Source: an uncultured Dysosmobacter sp. (lineage in GTDB: Bacteria; Bacillota; Clostridia; Oscillospirales; Oscillospiraceae). Taken from it: a stretch of DNA of 64,000 bases. The first letter of the stretch is position 1. The number at the start of each line of letters is the position of its first letter. The stretch spans positions 1-64,000 of the forward strand of contig CAKUBJ010000001.1 in the NCBI GenBank assembly GCA_934636905.1. The letters are read 5' to 3'. Shown here piece by piece: positions 26,264 through 35,174 of the stretch. The notes beneath the pieces were generated by a model, which worked only from the letters and a program-made list of their open reading frames with translations, ran no database searches and was not told where the DNA came from. Position numbers and translations under genes: made by a program.

Positions 26264-26264
26264 T
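26235..26264 (+). promoter_or_regulatory. Promoter of the minD-like gene, inside the rsmG 3' end
   Basis: TTGCAA (26235-26240) and TATAAT (26259-26264) are separated by 18 bases. The -10 overlaps the rsmG stop codon. Confidence 0.65.
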
Positions 26265-26287
26265 AGAGGCTGGAAGGAAGTGGCGCA

Positions 26288-27034
26288 GTGAGGGGACAAT
26301 GTATCGCCGTGGTGTCCGGCAAGGGCGGCACCGGGAAAACCTCCCTCACCGCTGGTGTGGGCGCCGCGCTGGCCCAGAGCGGCAGACGGGTGCTGTGCGT
26401 GGACTGCGACATCGGCCTGCGGAATCTGGATCTGGCTCTGGGACTCACCGACCGGGCGCTGATGGATTTTTCCGACGTGGCCATGGAACGGTGCTCCCTG
26501 AAATCCGCCGTAGTGGCGCATCCCAAGATTCCCAACCTCTTTCTGCTGACGGCGCCGGTGCGGATGCGGGGGCCTGCCGTCACGGCGGCGGACTTCCGGC
26601 GGATGCTGGAGGAAATCCGCGGAACCTTCGACTACTGCCTGCTGGATGCCCCGGCAGGACTGGGGGAAGGGTTCCGTCTGGCAGTCTGCGGCGCGGATCG
26701 CTGCGTGGTGGTGACCACACAGGATCCCTCTTCCCTGCGGGACGCCCAGCACACCGTCATGGAGCTGCGGCGGTTCGGCACCGGTTCCCTGCATCTGGTG
26801 GTGAACCGGGTGCGGAAAAAGCTGCTGCGCAGTATGCACGCCACCATCGACGACGCCATGGACAGGGCGGGACTGCCCCTCATCGGCGTGGTGCCGGAGG
26901 ATGATGCCCTCCCGCTGGCGCTGAACCGGGGCACGGCCCTGCTGCTGGCCTCCGGAGGCCCGGCGGCCTGCGCCTATCGTAATATTGCCATTCGTCTGCA
27001 GGGCGGCAGAGCGCCGCTGCTGCGGATTAAATAG
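26288..27034 (+). CDS. minD: MinD-like P-loop ATPase
   Basis: 248-residue ATPase of the MinD/ParA group. It has deviant Walker A SGKGGTGKTSL, the MinD-typical CDIGLRNLDLALGL, and Walker B-like YCLLDAPAGLG. The C-terminus (AYRNIAIRLQGGRAPLLRIK) could form the short amphipathic membrane-targeting helix of MinD but is not canonical. MinD positions the division inhibitor MinC. minC and minE are not adjacent and nothing else from a min operon is seen except the following mgsA-like gene, so the division role is inferred. The start is GTG 26288 with GGAAGGAAG upstream. Confidence 0.75.
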   Translation: MRGQCIAVVSGKGGTGKTSLTAGVGAALAQSGRRVLCVDCDIGLRNLDLALGLTDRALMDFSDVAMERCSLKSAVVAHPKIPNLFLLTAPVRMRGPAVTAADFRRMLEEIRGTFDYCLLDAPAGLGEGFRLAVCGADRCVVVTTQDPSSLRDAQHTVMELRRFGTGSLHLVVNRVRKKLLRSMHATIDDAMDRAGLPLIGVVPEDDALPLALNRGTALLLASGGPAACAYRNIAIRLQGGRAPLLRIK

Positions 27035-27061
27035 AAACTTCCAGAAAGGAGATCTCTCCCC

Positions 27062-27478
27062 ATGAACATTGCTCTCATGTCCCACGACAACCGGAAGGAT
27101 CTGATGGTCCAATTCTGCACGGCATACGCCGGGATTCTCTCCCGCCACAGCCTGTATGCCACCAATACCACCGGACATATGGTGGCGGACGCCACCGGCC
27201 TGAAGGTGCACTGCTTCCTGTCCTATGCCCATGGCGGCAGCCAGCAGATCGGCGCCCGGATTGCCTATAACGAGTTTGACCTTGTTCTCTTCTTCAACGA
27301 TCCCAGCAACGAAAAGATGGCCGGCGATATCAGCTATATCTCCCGGCTGTGCGACCAGAATAACGTTCCCTTTGCCAGCAACATCGCCACGGCGGAAATG
27401 CTGGTGCTGGGACTGGCCCGGGGCGATCTGGACTGGCGCATGATCGTCAACCCCGCCAGCAACCGTCCCATCGCTTGA
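27062..27478 (+). CDS. mgsA: Methylglyoxal synthase-like protein lacking key catalytic residues
   Basis: 138-residue MGS-fold protein. Methylglyoxal synthase turns dihydroxyacetone phosphate into methylglyoxal. The family frame is clear: IALMSHDNRK, LYATNTTGHMVADATGL, GGSQQIGARIA and LVLFFNDP. But the catalytic aspartate (Asp71 in E. coli, motif GGDQQ) is Ser60 here. The SGP phosphate-loop is SYA, and the segment with His98 (PHDPDV) reads MAGDIS without the histidine. Asp9 and Asp80 are kept. It may be an altered enzyme or a non-catalytic DHAP sensor. The minD-mgsA order recalls the clostridial mre-min-mgsA cluster. AAAGGAGA precedes the ATG. Confidence 0.82.
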   Translation: MNIALMSHDNRKDLMVQFCTAYAGILSRHSLYATNTTGHMVADATGLKVHCFLSYAHGGSQQIGARIAYNEFDLVLFFNDPSNEKMAGDISYISRLCDQNNVPFASNIATAEMLVLGLARGDLDWRMIVNPASNRPIA

Positions 27479-27503
27479 CAAACCGCCGGAAAGCGGCTAT
27501 GAT
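27475..27503 (+). promoter_or_regulatory. Promoter of the T-box-hisS-aspS operon
   Basis: TTGACA (27475-27480, overlapping the mgsA stop) and TATGAT (27498-27503) are 17 bases apart. Transcription should begin near 27510, giving a leader of about 340 nt. Confidence 0.85.
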
Positions 27504-27574
27504 ACAGCAGGCTGGCCTGTTTTTCATGGCAGCCGTTTATTTCCCTGCGCCGAAGTGAATAACACCGCATTGAC

Positions 27575-27793
27575 GCCGCAGCAGTATGCCGGAGCACAGG
27601 CTCACAGAGAGGGATCTCCCGCTGAAAGGATCCCGCCTGTACCGGAGGAAGGACAGCGGCGGAGCGGGGGCGGAAACGCCCACGGTTCCCTTCCCGTACC
27701 AGAAGGCCAAAGGGGGCTATGCCCCGAATTTGGGTGGCACCACGAAGCACTGCGCTCTCGTCCCAAAGTCTTGGGATGAGAGCGTTATTTTTT
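27575..27793 (+). promoter_or_regulatory. T-box riboswitch, specifier GAC (tRNA-Asp)
   Basis: A leader RNA that binds uncharged tRNA and antiterminates. Stem I can be traced. Basal GCCGC (27575-27579) pairs with GCGGC (27656-27660). The AGTA bulge motif on the 5' side faces GAA (27648-27650) on the 3' side. Upper stems CCGG/CCGG, CAGGC/GCCTG and GGGATC/GATCCC follow, with AGAGAG and GCTGAAAG loop elements. The codon in the specifier position, one base after GAA and before a purine, is GAC (27652-27654), an Asp codon. The T-box proper reads TTTGGGTGGCACCACGA (27729-27745); its TGGC bulge would pair with a GCCA tRNA end, and tRNA-Asp carries G73. A terminator follows. The structure was drawn by eye. 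Confidence 0.85.
27753..27793 (+). terminator. T-box-controlled terminator
   Basis: CGCTCTCGTCCC (27753-27764) pairs with GGGATGAGAGCG (27773-27784), followed by TTATTTTTTG. It is mutually exclusive with the antiterminator formed by the T-box sequence. Confidence 0.9.
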
Positions 27794-27853
27794 GTATTTG
27801 CCGCCGGAAAAACGCCTCTGCTCTGTAATCTAATCCGAAAAAGGAGTAACACT

Positions 27854-29209
27854 ATGGCTAAAATGACCCCCCGGACACTGTCCGGCTTCATGGAACTTCT
27901 GCCTGCCCCCCAGCAGCAGATGGAGCGCATCATGGAAATTCTCCGCAAAACCTATTCCCTGTACGGTTTCACGCCGCTGGATACCCCGGTAATCGAATCC
28001 AGTGAAGTGCTGCTGGCCAAGGCCGGCGGCGAAACGGAAAAGCAAATTTACCGTTTTCAGAAGGGGGACAGTGACCTCTCCCTCCGCTTTGACCTGACGG
28101 TGCCCCTGGCCAAGTATGTGGCGCTGCACTACAATGAACTGTCCTTCCCCTTCCGCCGGTACCAGATCGGCAAGGTGTACCGGGGAGAACGTGCCCAGCG
28201 GGGCCGCTTCCGGGAATTCTATCAGGCGGACATCGACATCATCGGTGACGGAAAGCTGGACATCACCAACGAGGCGGAAATTCCCTCCATCATCTATCAG
28301 ACCTTCTCCGCGCTGGGATTGAAGCGGTTCCAGATCCGGGTGAACAACCGGAAAATCCTCAACGGTTTCTACGCCCTGCTGGGGCTGACGGAGAAGTCCG
28401 CCGACGTGATGCGCACCGTGGACAAGCTGGACAAAATCGGCCCGGAAAAGGTGAAAACCATTTTAGTGGAGGACTTCGGCGTCAGCGAGGCAGACGCCGG
28501 GGAAATCCTGAAGTTCATCGCCATCAGGGGCACCAATGAGGAGGTGCTGGCGGCGCTGGAGGGCTACACCGGAAAGAACGAGATGTTCGATCAGGGGCTT
28601 GCCGAGTTAAAAACCGTGGTGGGCTATCTGGCAGATTTCGGCGTGCCGGCGGAAAACTTTGCCGTGGATCTCACCATTGCCCGGGGATTGGACTACTACA
28701 CCGGCACGGTATATGAAACTACCCTGCTGGACCATCCGGAGATTGGCTCCGTGTGCTCCGGCGGCCGGTATGACAATCTGGCGGAGTTCTACACCGACCG
28801 GCAGCTGCCCGGCGTGGGCATCTCCATCGGCCTGACCCGGCTGTTCTATGTGTTGGGTGAGCAGGGGATGCTGAATCCGGAACTGCCCACCGCCCCGGCG
28901 GACGTGCTGATTCTGCCCATGACGGAAGACCTCTCCCCTGCCATCACACTGGCCACAGCACTGCGGCAGGCGGGCATCCGCACCCAACTGCACTGCGAAC
29001 AGAAGAAGTTCAAGACCAAAATCAGCTATGCCGACAAGCTGGGCATCCCCTATGTGATTTTCCTGGGAGAGGATGAAATCAGCGCCGGAATCGTGGCCTG
29101 CAAGGATATGAAGTCCGGAGAGCAGACCAAGCTGCCGGTCAGTGAAACCATTACCCGCATCAAGGCGGGGTTGGATGAACTGGAAAAGGGCAGCGTGATT
29201 GTGGAGTAA
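27854..29209 (+). CDS. hisS: Histidyl-tRNA synthetase
   Basis: 451-residue class II synthetase. Motif 1 surrounds YGFTPLDTPVIESSEVLLAK, motif 2 includes FRRYQIGKVYRGERAQRGRFREFYQAD, and the His-specific loops are ARGLDYYTGTVYET and GGRYDNLAEFY. Motif 3 is GVGISIGLTRLF, and the C-terminal anticodon domain starts at about residue 350. AAGGAG precedes the ATG at 27854; the longer frame upstream would cross the T-box terminator. It is the first gene of the T-box operon with aspS two genes on, the hisS-aspS arrangement known in Firmicutes. Confidence 0.96.
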   Translation: MAKMTPRTLSGFMELLPAPQQQMERIMEILRKTYSLYGFTPLDTPVIESSEVLLAKAGGETEKQIYRFQKGDSDLSLRFDLTVPLAKYVALHYNELSFPFRRYQIGKVYRGERAQRGRFREFYQADIDIIGDGKLDITNEAEIPSIIYQTFSALGLKRFQIRVNNRKILNGFYALLGLTEKSADVMRTVDKLDKIGPEKVKTILVEDFGVSEADAGEILKFIAIRGTNEEVLAALEGYTGKNEMFDQGLAELKTVVGYLADFGVPAENFAVDLTIARGLDYYTGTVYETTLLDHPEIGSVCSGGRYDNLAEFYTDRQLPGVGISIGLTRLFYVLGEQGMLNPELPTAPADVLILPMTEDLSPAITLATALRQAGIRTQLHCEQKKFKTKISYADKLGIPYVIFLGEDEISAGIVACKDMKSGEQTKLPVSETITRIKAGLDELEKGSVIVE

Positions 29210-29229
29210 TTCTCCGGAAAGGAACCGAC

Positions 29230-29766
29230 ATGAAGCTGACGCTTAAACGGGATTTGCCCCTGATTTTAGCGGTGGTGCTGGCGGTGTGGTGCATCTGGTA
29301 TGCCCGGCCAGTGGGGGTGGACACCCTGTTTCCGGACTTGGAGCCGGAAATTATCAACGTGCACCTCAGTGACTTTACCGGCAGCGGTCAGGAAGTGCGA
29401 AAAGCGGTGTTCAACGCCGGCACGGAGGAGTTTGACCAGCTGTGGGCGGAAATTCAGGATTTTCGGTTCCGGCGCTCCCCCCTGAACGTGGTGGTGCAGG
29501 CTCTGCCCTTCTTGGAGGGAATCATGGAAAACTCCACCAAATATCCGGAGGCCGGTGATTTGAATCATCTGTATATCAGCTTCGCTCAGGACAACGGGAC
29601 TGACATCTGCCGGTCTGAGGGACTTCAGTTCTGGGTTGACGCATGGAGTTACCGGGATAGCAGCCACGGCGTCACCCTGCCGCTGGTGATGAAGGACGGT
29701 AAGGAAACCGGTCAGACGCTGGCGCATTCCCTGTGGGAGCAATCCGAATTTGTATACAATCAGTGA
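29230..29766 (+). CDS. Unrecognised protein with N-terminal membrane anchor
   Basis: 178 residues, family not recognised. The helix LILAVVLAVWCIWYA near residues 10-25 anchors an exported acidic domain. No lipobox is evident. It sits 20 bases after hisS and 57 before aspS and is therefore also under T-box control if read-through continues. A good RBS (GGAAAGGAA) precedes the ATG. Unlike the flanking synthetases, it has no obvious link to translation. Confidence 0.65.
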   Translation: MKLTLKRDLPLILAVVLAVWCIWYARPVGVDTLFPDLEPEIINVHLSDFTGSGQEVRKAVFNAGTEEFDQLWAEIQDFRFRRSPLNVVVQALPFLEGIMENSTKYPEAGDLNHLYISFAQDNGTDICRSEGLQFWVDAWSYRDSSHGVTLPLVMKDGKETGQTLAHSLWEQSEFVYNQ

Positions 29767-29823
29767 TTTTACTATTTAATTATACAAATACAAATCATTT
29801 TTTTCGTGAAAGGAAGCAATTTT

Positions 29824-31602
29824 ATGATGCAGAATCGAACCCATACCTGTGGGGAGCTGCGCCTCAGTGACGCCGGCAAGCAGGTGAAAATCTCCGGCTG
29901 GATGGAGAACGTCCGTGTGGTCAGCGCCAATCTGGCCTTTGTAGTCGTCCGGGACTTCTACGGCACCACCCAGGTGGTGGCGGAAACCGAGGAGATGGTA
30001 AATACCTTCAAGGCCATTACCAAGGAGTCCACCATCTCCGTGGAGGGCACCGTCCGGGAGCGGGACAGCAAGACCAATAAGATGGCCACTGGCGACATTG
30101 AAATCGTGCCTGCCAAGGTGGAGGTGCTGGGCCGCTGCCAGCACAGCGAACTGCCCTTCCAGATTAACCGCAGCCGGGAGGCCGACGAGGCGCAGCGGCT
30201 GAAGTACCGCTATCTGGATTTGCGGAACCCCGCCGTGAAGAAGAACATCATCCTGCGGTGCAACGTGGTGGCCGCCCTCCGGAAGTCCATGACGGAGCAC
30301 GGCTTCCTGGAAATCACCACGCCCATCCTCACCGCCTCCTCCCCCGAGGGTGCCCGGGACTATCTGGTACCTGCCCGGAATCATCCCGGCAAGTTCTACG
30401 CCCTGCCTCAGGCGCCCCAGCAGTTCAAGCAGCTGCTGATGACCTCCGGCTTTGACCGTTACTTCCAGATTGCCCCCTGCTTCCGGGATGAGGACGCCCG
30501 GGCTGACCGCTCCCCCGGCGAGTTCTACCAGCTGGATATGGAGATGGCCTTTGCCACCCAGGAGGACGTGTTTGCCGTTCTGGAGGACGTGCTGCCCCCC
30601 ATCTTTGCCCAGTACGGCACCTATGACCGGGCCAGCAGCGCCCCCTTCACCCGCATCCCCTACAATGAGGCCATGGAAACCTACGGCTCCGACAAGCCCG
30701 ACCTGCGGATTGACCTGCGGGTGCAGGACATCACCAGGGTGCTGGGCGGCTGCGGCTTTGAGCCTTTCGCCGAAGGCAATCTGGTGAAGGCCGTGAAGGT
30801 CAGCGGCTTCCATGAAACCCGGAAATTTATCGACAAGACGCTGGCGGATGTGGAAACCGTGTCCGGCGGAAAGGCCTACTGGTTCCGGGTGGATGAAAAC
30901 GGTGAACTGGTGGGCGGCATTGCCAAGTTTGTCAACCCCATCAAGGAGCAGGTAATCGCAGCCCTTGACCTGAAGCCCAACGACTTTGTGGCGCTGTCCG
31001 CCGGCAAACGGGACGCCGCCCTGAAGACCGCCGGCGTACTGGTGAAGACGCTGGGCGCCGCCGTTCCCGGCCACATGGACAAGGAGCAGTATGCCTTCTG
31101 CTGGATTGTGGACTTCCCCATGTATGAAATCGGCGACGAGTCCGGTGAACTGGAATTCTGCCACAACCCGTTCTCCATGCCTGCTGGCGGTCTGGATGTG
31201 CTGCTGAAGGCAGAGCGGGGTGAAATCGATCCCCTGAGCATCACCGCCGACCAGTACGATCTGGTGTGCAACGGTGTGGAACTCAGCTCCGGCGCCGTGC
31301 GGAACCACGATCCCGAAATCATGATTAAGGCCTTTGAGCTGGTGCGTCTGGGCGAGGAGGACGTAAAGGCCAAGTTCCCCGCCATGTACAATGCCTTTAC
31401 CTATGGCGCACCCCCCCATGCCGGCATCGCTCCCGGCGTGGACCGCATGGTGATGCTGCTGGCCGGTGAGGACAGCATCCGGGAAATTATCCCCTTCCCC
31501 ATGAACAAGAACGCCCAGGACGTCATGATGAGCGCCCCCAGTGAGGTGACCCAGAAGCAGCTGGACGAGCTGCATATCAAGGTCACGGCACACGAGGAGT
31601 AA
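29824..31602 (+). CDS. aspS: Aspartyl-tRNA synthetase, bacterial type
   Basis: 592-residue class IIb synthetase. The OB-fold anticodon domain (1-110) is followed by the catalytic core with ITTPILTASSPEGARDYLVPAR, QFKQLLMTSGFDRYFQIAPCFRDEDARADR (motif 2) and GAPPHAGIAPGVDRMVMLL (motif 3). A bacterial GAD insertion domain lies between motifs 2 and 3. In the OB domain the usual RRRDLGSLIFIDMRD stretch is replaced by ENVRVVSANLAFVVVRD. The FYQLD region also has a two-residue insertion. Both hint at altered anticodon recognition. The ATG at 29824 has AAAGGAAG upstream. asnS is also in the window, so indirect Asn-tRNA formation is not required. Confidence 0.95.
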   Translation: MMQNRTHTCGELRLSDAGKQVKISGWMENVRVVSANLAFVVVRDFYGTTQVVAETEEMVNTFKAITKESTISVEGTVRERDSKTNKMATGDIEIVPAKVEVLGRCQHSELPFQINRSREADEAQRLKYRYLDLRNPAVKKNIILRCNVVAALRKSMTEHGFLEITTPILTASSPEGARDYLVPARNHPGKFYALPQAPQQFKQLLMTSGFDRYFQIAPCFRDEDARADRSPGEFYQLDMEMAFATQEDVFAVLEDVLPPIFAQYGTYDRASSAPFTRIPYNEAMETYGSDKPDLRIDLRVQDITRVLGGCGFEPFAEGNLVKAVKVSGFHETRKFIDKTLADVETVSGGKAYWFRVDENGELVGGIAKFVNPIKEQVIAALDLKPNDFVALSAGKRDAALKTAGVLVKTLGAAVPGHMDKEQYAFCWIVDFPMYEIGDESGELEFCHNPFSMPAGGLDVLLKAERGEIDPLSITADQYDLVCNGVELSSGAVRNHDPEIMIKAFELVRLGEEDVKAKFPAMYNAFTYGAPPHAGIAPGVDRMVMLLAGEDSIREIIPFPMNKNAQDVMMSAPSEVTQKQLDELHIKVTAHEE

Positions 31603-31609
31603 AGGACAA

Positions 31610-31691
31610 GGGGGAGACTTCACTCCCCCTCTTTGGAAACACCCCCAACAGAAGACAGAAGAACCGGTCAATGGCCGGTTCTTCTGCTTTT
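31610..31691 (+). terminator. Tandem terminators after aspS
   Basis: The first hairpin is GGGGGAG/CTCCCCC (31610-31616, 31623-31629) followed by TCTTT. The second is a 12-bp perfect stem, CAGAAGAACCGG (31656-31667) with CCGGTTCTTCTG (31675-31686), followed by CTTTTT. gyrA converges from the other side and may share the second one. Confidence 0.8.
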
Positions 31692-31710
31692 TCATCATTC
31701 AAAAGGTGAA

Positions 31711-34266
31711 TCAGGATTCCTGTTGGGGCTCTTCTGCCGGAGCGGAAGGTACCGCAGGCTCCGCTTCCTCAGTGGGGGTGTCGGGAACCGGCTCCGCCGT
31801 GTCCTCATGCTCTGCCAGCGCCATAGAGATGACCCGGTTGCCCTCCTCCTTGAAGCGCATGACGATGACGCCCTGGGTGGCGCGGTTGGCGGTTTCCTTG
31901 ATACTCTCCACCGGGGTGCGGATCAGGATACCGGACTGGGTCACCAGCAGCAAATCCTCGCTGCCGTCCACCACCTTGACACCGACGATTTTCCCGGTCT
32001 TTTCGGTGATCTGGTAGTTCTTGATGCCAAGGCCGCCCCGGTTGGTGATGCGGTACTCCTCCACCGGCGTCCGCTTGCCGTAGCCCTTTTCCGTGATGGT
32101 GAGGACGCTCTTGCCCTCCTGCGCCCGGGCGGCGCCCACCACATAGTCGCCCTCCCGGAGGCGGATGCCCCGGACGCCGACGGCGGTGCGTCCCATAGGA
32201 CGGACGTCGTTTTCATCAAACACCACGGCCATGCCGTCATGGGTGGCAATGAGGATGTTCTGACTGCCGTCCGTCTCCCGGACAGACACCAGTTCATCTC
32301 CCTCGTCCATGGTCAGGGCGCGGATGCCGTTGTTCCGCAGATTTTTCAGGGTTTCCACCGGCAGGCGCTTCACCGTGCCGTTCCGGGTCACCATCATGAG
32401 ATACAGGTGGTCATTGCCCATCTCCCGGAAGTGGAGCATGGCCTGCACCCGTTCACCCTGCTCGATTTGCAGGATGTTGATGAGGTTGGTGCCCTTGGCG
32501 GTCTTGCCGGACTCGGGAATTTGGTAGCCCTTCTTCCGGTAGACCTTGCCGGTGTCGGTGAAGAAGAGGATGTAGTCATGGGTGGAGGCGGTGAATACAT
32601 CCACCACGGTGTCCTCTTCCCGGGTGGTGATGCCCTTCTTCCCCATGCCGCCCTTGGACTGGGCGGTATACTCGCTGACGGGGGTGCGCTTGATATAGCC
32701 GGCCTCCGTCAGGGTGAAGACGCACTGCTCCTCTTCAATAAGATCCTCAATGTCGATTTCGTCTTCCACATCCTGAATCTCGGTTTTGCGGTCGTCGCCG
32801 AATTTGTCGGCAATGGCGGTGAGTTCTTCCTTGAGAATCTGGCGCACCAGCGCGTCGTCGGAGAGGATGCGGTTGAAGTAAGCGATTCTCTCCTCCAGTT
32901 CCTTGTATTCGTTTTCCAGCTTTTCCCGGTCAAGCCCCTGCAAAGCCTTCAGGCGCATATCCAGAATGGCCTGTGCCTGCACTTCATCCAGCCCGAAGCG
33001 GGTCATCAGGTTCTCCCTGGCGTTATCATAGCTGGTGCGGATGATTTTGATGACCTCATCAATATTGTCCTGCGCCACCAGCAGACCTTCCAGCAGATGG
33101 GCACGCTCCTGCGCCTTGCGGAGGTCAAACCGCGTCCGGCGGACGATGATCTCTTCCTGAAATGCCAGATATTCGTCAATGATGTGCCGCAGGGAGAGGA
33201 TTTTCGGCTGATGCTGGTTATCCACCAGCGCCAGCATATTCACCGCAAAGGAGACTTGCAGCTGTGTCTGGCTGAACAGGCGGTTCAGCACCACCTGCGG
33301 ATTGGCGTCCCGCTTCAGTTCAATGACGATCCGCATACCGTTGCGGTCGGACTCATCCTGGATGTTGGAAATGCCCTCCAGACGCTTGTCCTCCACCTGG
33401 TCCGCCATGCTCTTGATGAGCATTCGCTTGTTCACCTGATAGGGCAGTTCTGTGATGATGATGCGGGTGCGGTCGTGGCCGAACTCCTCAAACTCGTGCC
33501 GTGCCCGCACCACAATGCGCCCGCGGCCGGTGGCGTAGGCCGCCCGGATGCCGCTGCGTCCCATAATGATGCCCCGGGTGGGGAAATCCGGCCCCTTGAT
33601 GTGCTCCATCAGGTCGGACAGGGAGGCGTTGGGGTCGTCCAGCACGCAGATACAGGCGCCGATGACCTCCCGCAGGTTGTGGGGTGGGATGTTGGTGGCC
33701 ATGCCTACGGCGATGCCGCTGGAGCCGTTGACCAGCAGGTTGGGGAACCGGGCCGGCAGGACACGAGGCTCTTTCCGGCTCTCGTCGAAGTTGGGATCCC
33801 AGTCTACGGTTTCCTTTTCAATGTCCCGCAGCATCTCATCGGAGATTTTGCTGAGGCGGGCTTCCGTGTACCGGTAGGCCGCCGGGGGGTCGCCGTCCAC
33901 GGAGCCGAAGTTGCCGTGGCCGTCCACCAGCATATAGCGCATGGAGAAATCCTGCGCCAGACGCACCAGTGCGTCATACACGGAAGCGTCGCCGTGGGGA
34001 TGGTACCGGCCCAGCACGTCGCCCACGCAGGTGGCGGACTTCTTAAAGGGCTTATCGCTGGTGAGGTTGTCCTCATACATGGCGTAGAGAATCCGGCGGT
34101 GGACGGGCTTCAGGCCGTCCCGCACATCCGGCAGGGCACGTCCCACGATGACGCTCATGGCGTACTCAATATAGGACTGCTCCATCTCCGGCACAAGGGG
34201 AGATTCGACAATATGCTGATTGGGATACCGGATTTCTTCGGGATCGTACTGCGGTTTCTTACTCAT
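31711..34266 (-). CDS. gyrA: DNA gyrase subunit A
   Basis: 851-residue type II topoisomerase subunit that cuts and rejoins DNA. The quinolone region reads [22 protein letters not shown], and the catalytic tyrosine is Tyr133 (YRYTEAR). The C-terminal domain shows six beta-pinwheel blades and the GyrA-box equivalent [10 protein letters not shown]. Ala94 stands where E. coli has Ser83, and Asp98 where it has Asp87. The C-terminal tail is acidic (about 40 residues rich in Glu and Pro). An ATG with GAGAGG upstream starts the gene. It is separated from gyrB by a lipoprotein gene. Confidence 0.97.
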   Translation of the reverse strand: MSKKPQYDPEEIRYPNQHIVESPLVPEMEQSYIEYAMSVIVGRALPDVRDGLKPVHRRILYAMYEDNLTSDKPFKKSATCVGDVLGRYHPHGDASVYDALVRLAQDFSMRYMLVDGHGNFGSVDGDPPAAYRYTEARLSKISDEMLRDIEKETVDWDPNFDESRKEPRVLPARFPNLLVNGSSGIAVGMATNIPPHNLREVIGACICVLDDPNASLSDLMEHIKGPDFPTRGIIMGRSGIRAAYATGRGRIVVRARHEFEEFGHDRTRIIITELPYQVNKRMLIKSMADQVEDKRLEGISNIQDESDRNGMRIVIELKRDANPQVVLNRLFSQTQLQVSFAVNMLALVDNQHQPKILSLRHIIDEYLAFQEEIIVRRTRFDLRKAQERAHLLEGLLVAQDNIDEVIKIIRTSYDNARENLMTRFGLDEVQAQAILDMRLKALQGLDREKLENEYKELEERIAYFNRILSDDALVRQILKEELTAIADKFGDDRKTEIQDVEDEIDIEDLIEEEQCVFTLTEAGYIKRTPVSEYTAQSKGGMGKKGITTREEDTVVDVFTASTHDYILFFTDTGKVYRKKGYQIPESGKTAKGTNLINILQIEQGERVQAMLHFREMGNDHLYLMMVTRNGTVKRLPVETLKNLRNNGIRALTMDEGDELVSVRETDGSQNILIATHDGMAVVFDENDVRPMGRTAVGVRGIRLREGDYVVGAARAQEGKSVLTITEKGYGKRTPVEEYRITNRGGLGIKNYQITEKTGKIVGVKVVDGSEDLLLVTQSGILIRTPVESIKETANRATQGVIVMRFKEEGNRVISMALAEHEDTAEPVPDTPTEEAEPAVPSAPAEEPQQES

Positions 34267-34310
34267 TCAAAAACAGCCTCTCTTCAAAGCATTTCATTTG
34301 TCACGGCATA

Positions 34311-35135
34311 TCAACCTGCTGCCAGCAGGCCGTGGATATTTTCTGCTGTCAGGGCGGTATAAGGAAGAGCCAGTTCTTCCCCGTCTCCCAGATAGGGAGC
34401 AATCCAGGCTCTGTATGCAGCCGCATCAACCGGATCGATCTGATCCCACTCTGCGGCCACATCCTTGTAAATGTAATAGACAAAGCCGGTGTTGCTGACG
34501 TCAATGTCCGTAGGATATCCCTCCGGTACAAGGGTTTTGTCCCAGGCGTCCACAGCGCCGACCTGCGTATAGCTGTCGGTGTCCGGGTCATAGACATAGA
34601 GAAAGTAGGGCCAGAACGCACCGCCCTTGCCTTGATTGTGGGACCAGCCCGCCATCACGGCGCCGTCGGCGTAAAAGGTCAGGGCGGGGTACTCACTCAG
34701 CTGGATGTGCAGAGTCTCCGTCTTTTCGTCATAGTCCAACACAAAGCCCTGCTCTCCGGCTGTGATGGCAGTCGTATACAGAAGAATCAGTTCCTCCCGG
34801 CCGTCCCCGTCCACGTCATAGACGGAAAACTGGTTTTCCGCCATGGTTTTCCGCTCCGGGATGCTGCCGCTATAGCCATCAGAGCAGTCTGTCCCATCCG
34901 GCAGGACATTCATGTCCAGCAGCGTCTTCAGTGCGGCGGCATAGGCTTTCCGTGCAGGGGTATTCTCCTCAGACAGCACAGACATCTGCGGCACATCCAA
35001 TGCAGGGTCTTCCGTCACAGGTGTTTTCTCAACAGGCGGGGACACTGGCTCCTCCGGAACCGGGGCGGTCTGCTGTCCGCACCCTACCATCAGGTTCATC
35101 AGCAGTATCAGGAAAAGGAAATTCCATCGTTTCAT
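34311..35135 (-). CDS. Unrecognised lipoprotein between gyrB and gyrA
   Basis: 274 residues. A type II signal peptide, FLFLILLMNLMVGCGQQ, ends with a lipobox (LMVGC), so the protein is tethered outside the membrane. A Pro/Glu/Thr linker follows, then a domain with the calcium-loop-like VYDVDGDGREELILLYT and Tyr/Asp-rich strands. The family is not recognised; single EF-hand-like loops of this type are common in clostridial lipoproteins. GAGGAG precedes the ATG. It interrupts an otherwise conserved gyrB-gyrA pair, same strand, suggesting an insertion into the operon. Confidence 0.75.
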   Translation of the reverse strand: MKRWNFLFLILLMNLMVGCGQQTAPVPEEPVSPPVEKTPVTEDPALDVPQMSVLSEENTPARKAYAAALKTLLDMNVLPDGTDCSDGYSGSIPERKTMAENQFSVYDVDGDGREELILLYTTAITAGEQGFVLDYDEKTETLHIQLSEYPALTFYADGAVMAGWSHNQGKGGAFWPYFLYVYDPDTDSYTQVGAVDAWDKTLVPEGYPTDIDVSNTGFVYYIYKDVAAEWDQIDPVDAAAYRAWIAPYLGDGEELALPYTALTAENIHGLLAAG

Positions 35136-35174
35136 GCAAAACTCCTCACTCCTAATTTCTCACCTGTAGCTGAA

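Noticed and set aside
27603-27605. CAC as the T-box specifier (His, matching hisS)
   Set aside because: It falls on the 5' side of the upper stem, next to AGAGAG. The position after GAA opposite AGTA is GAC.
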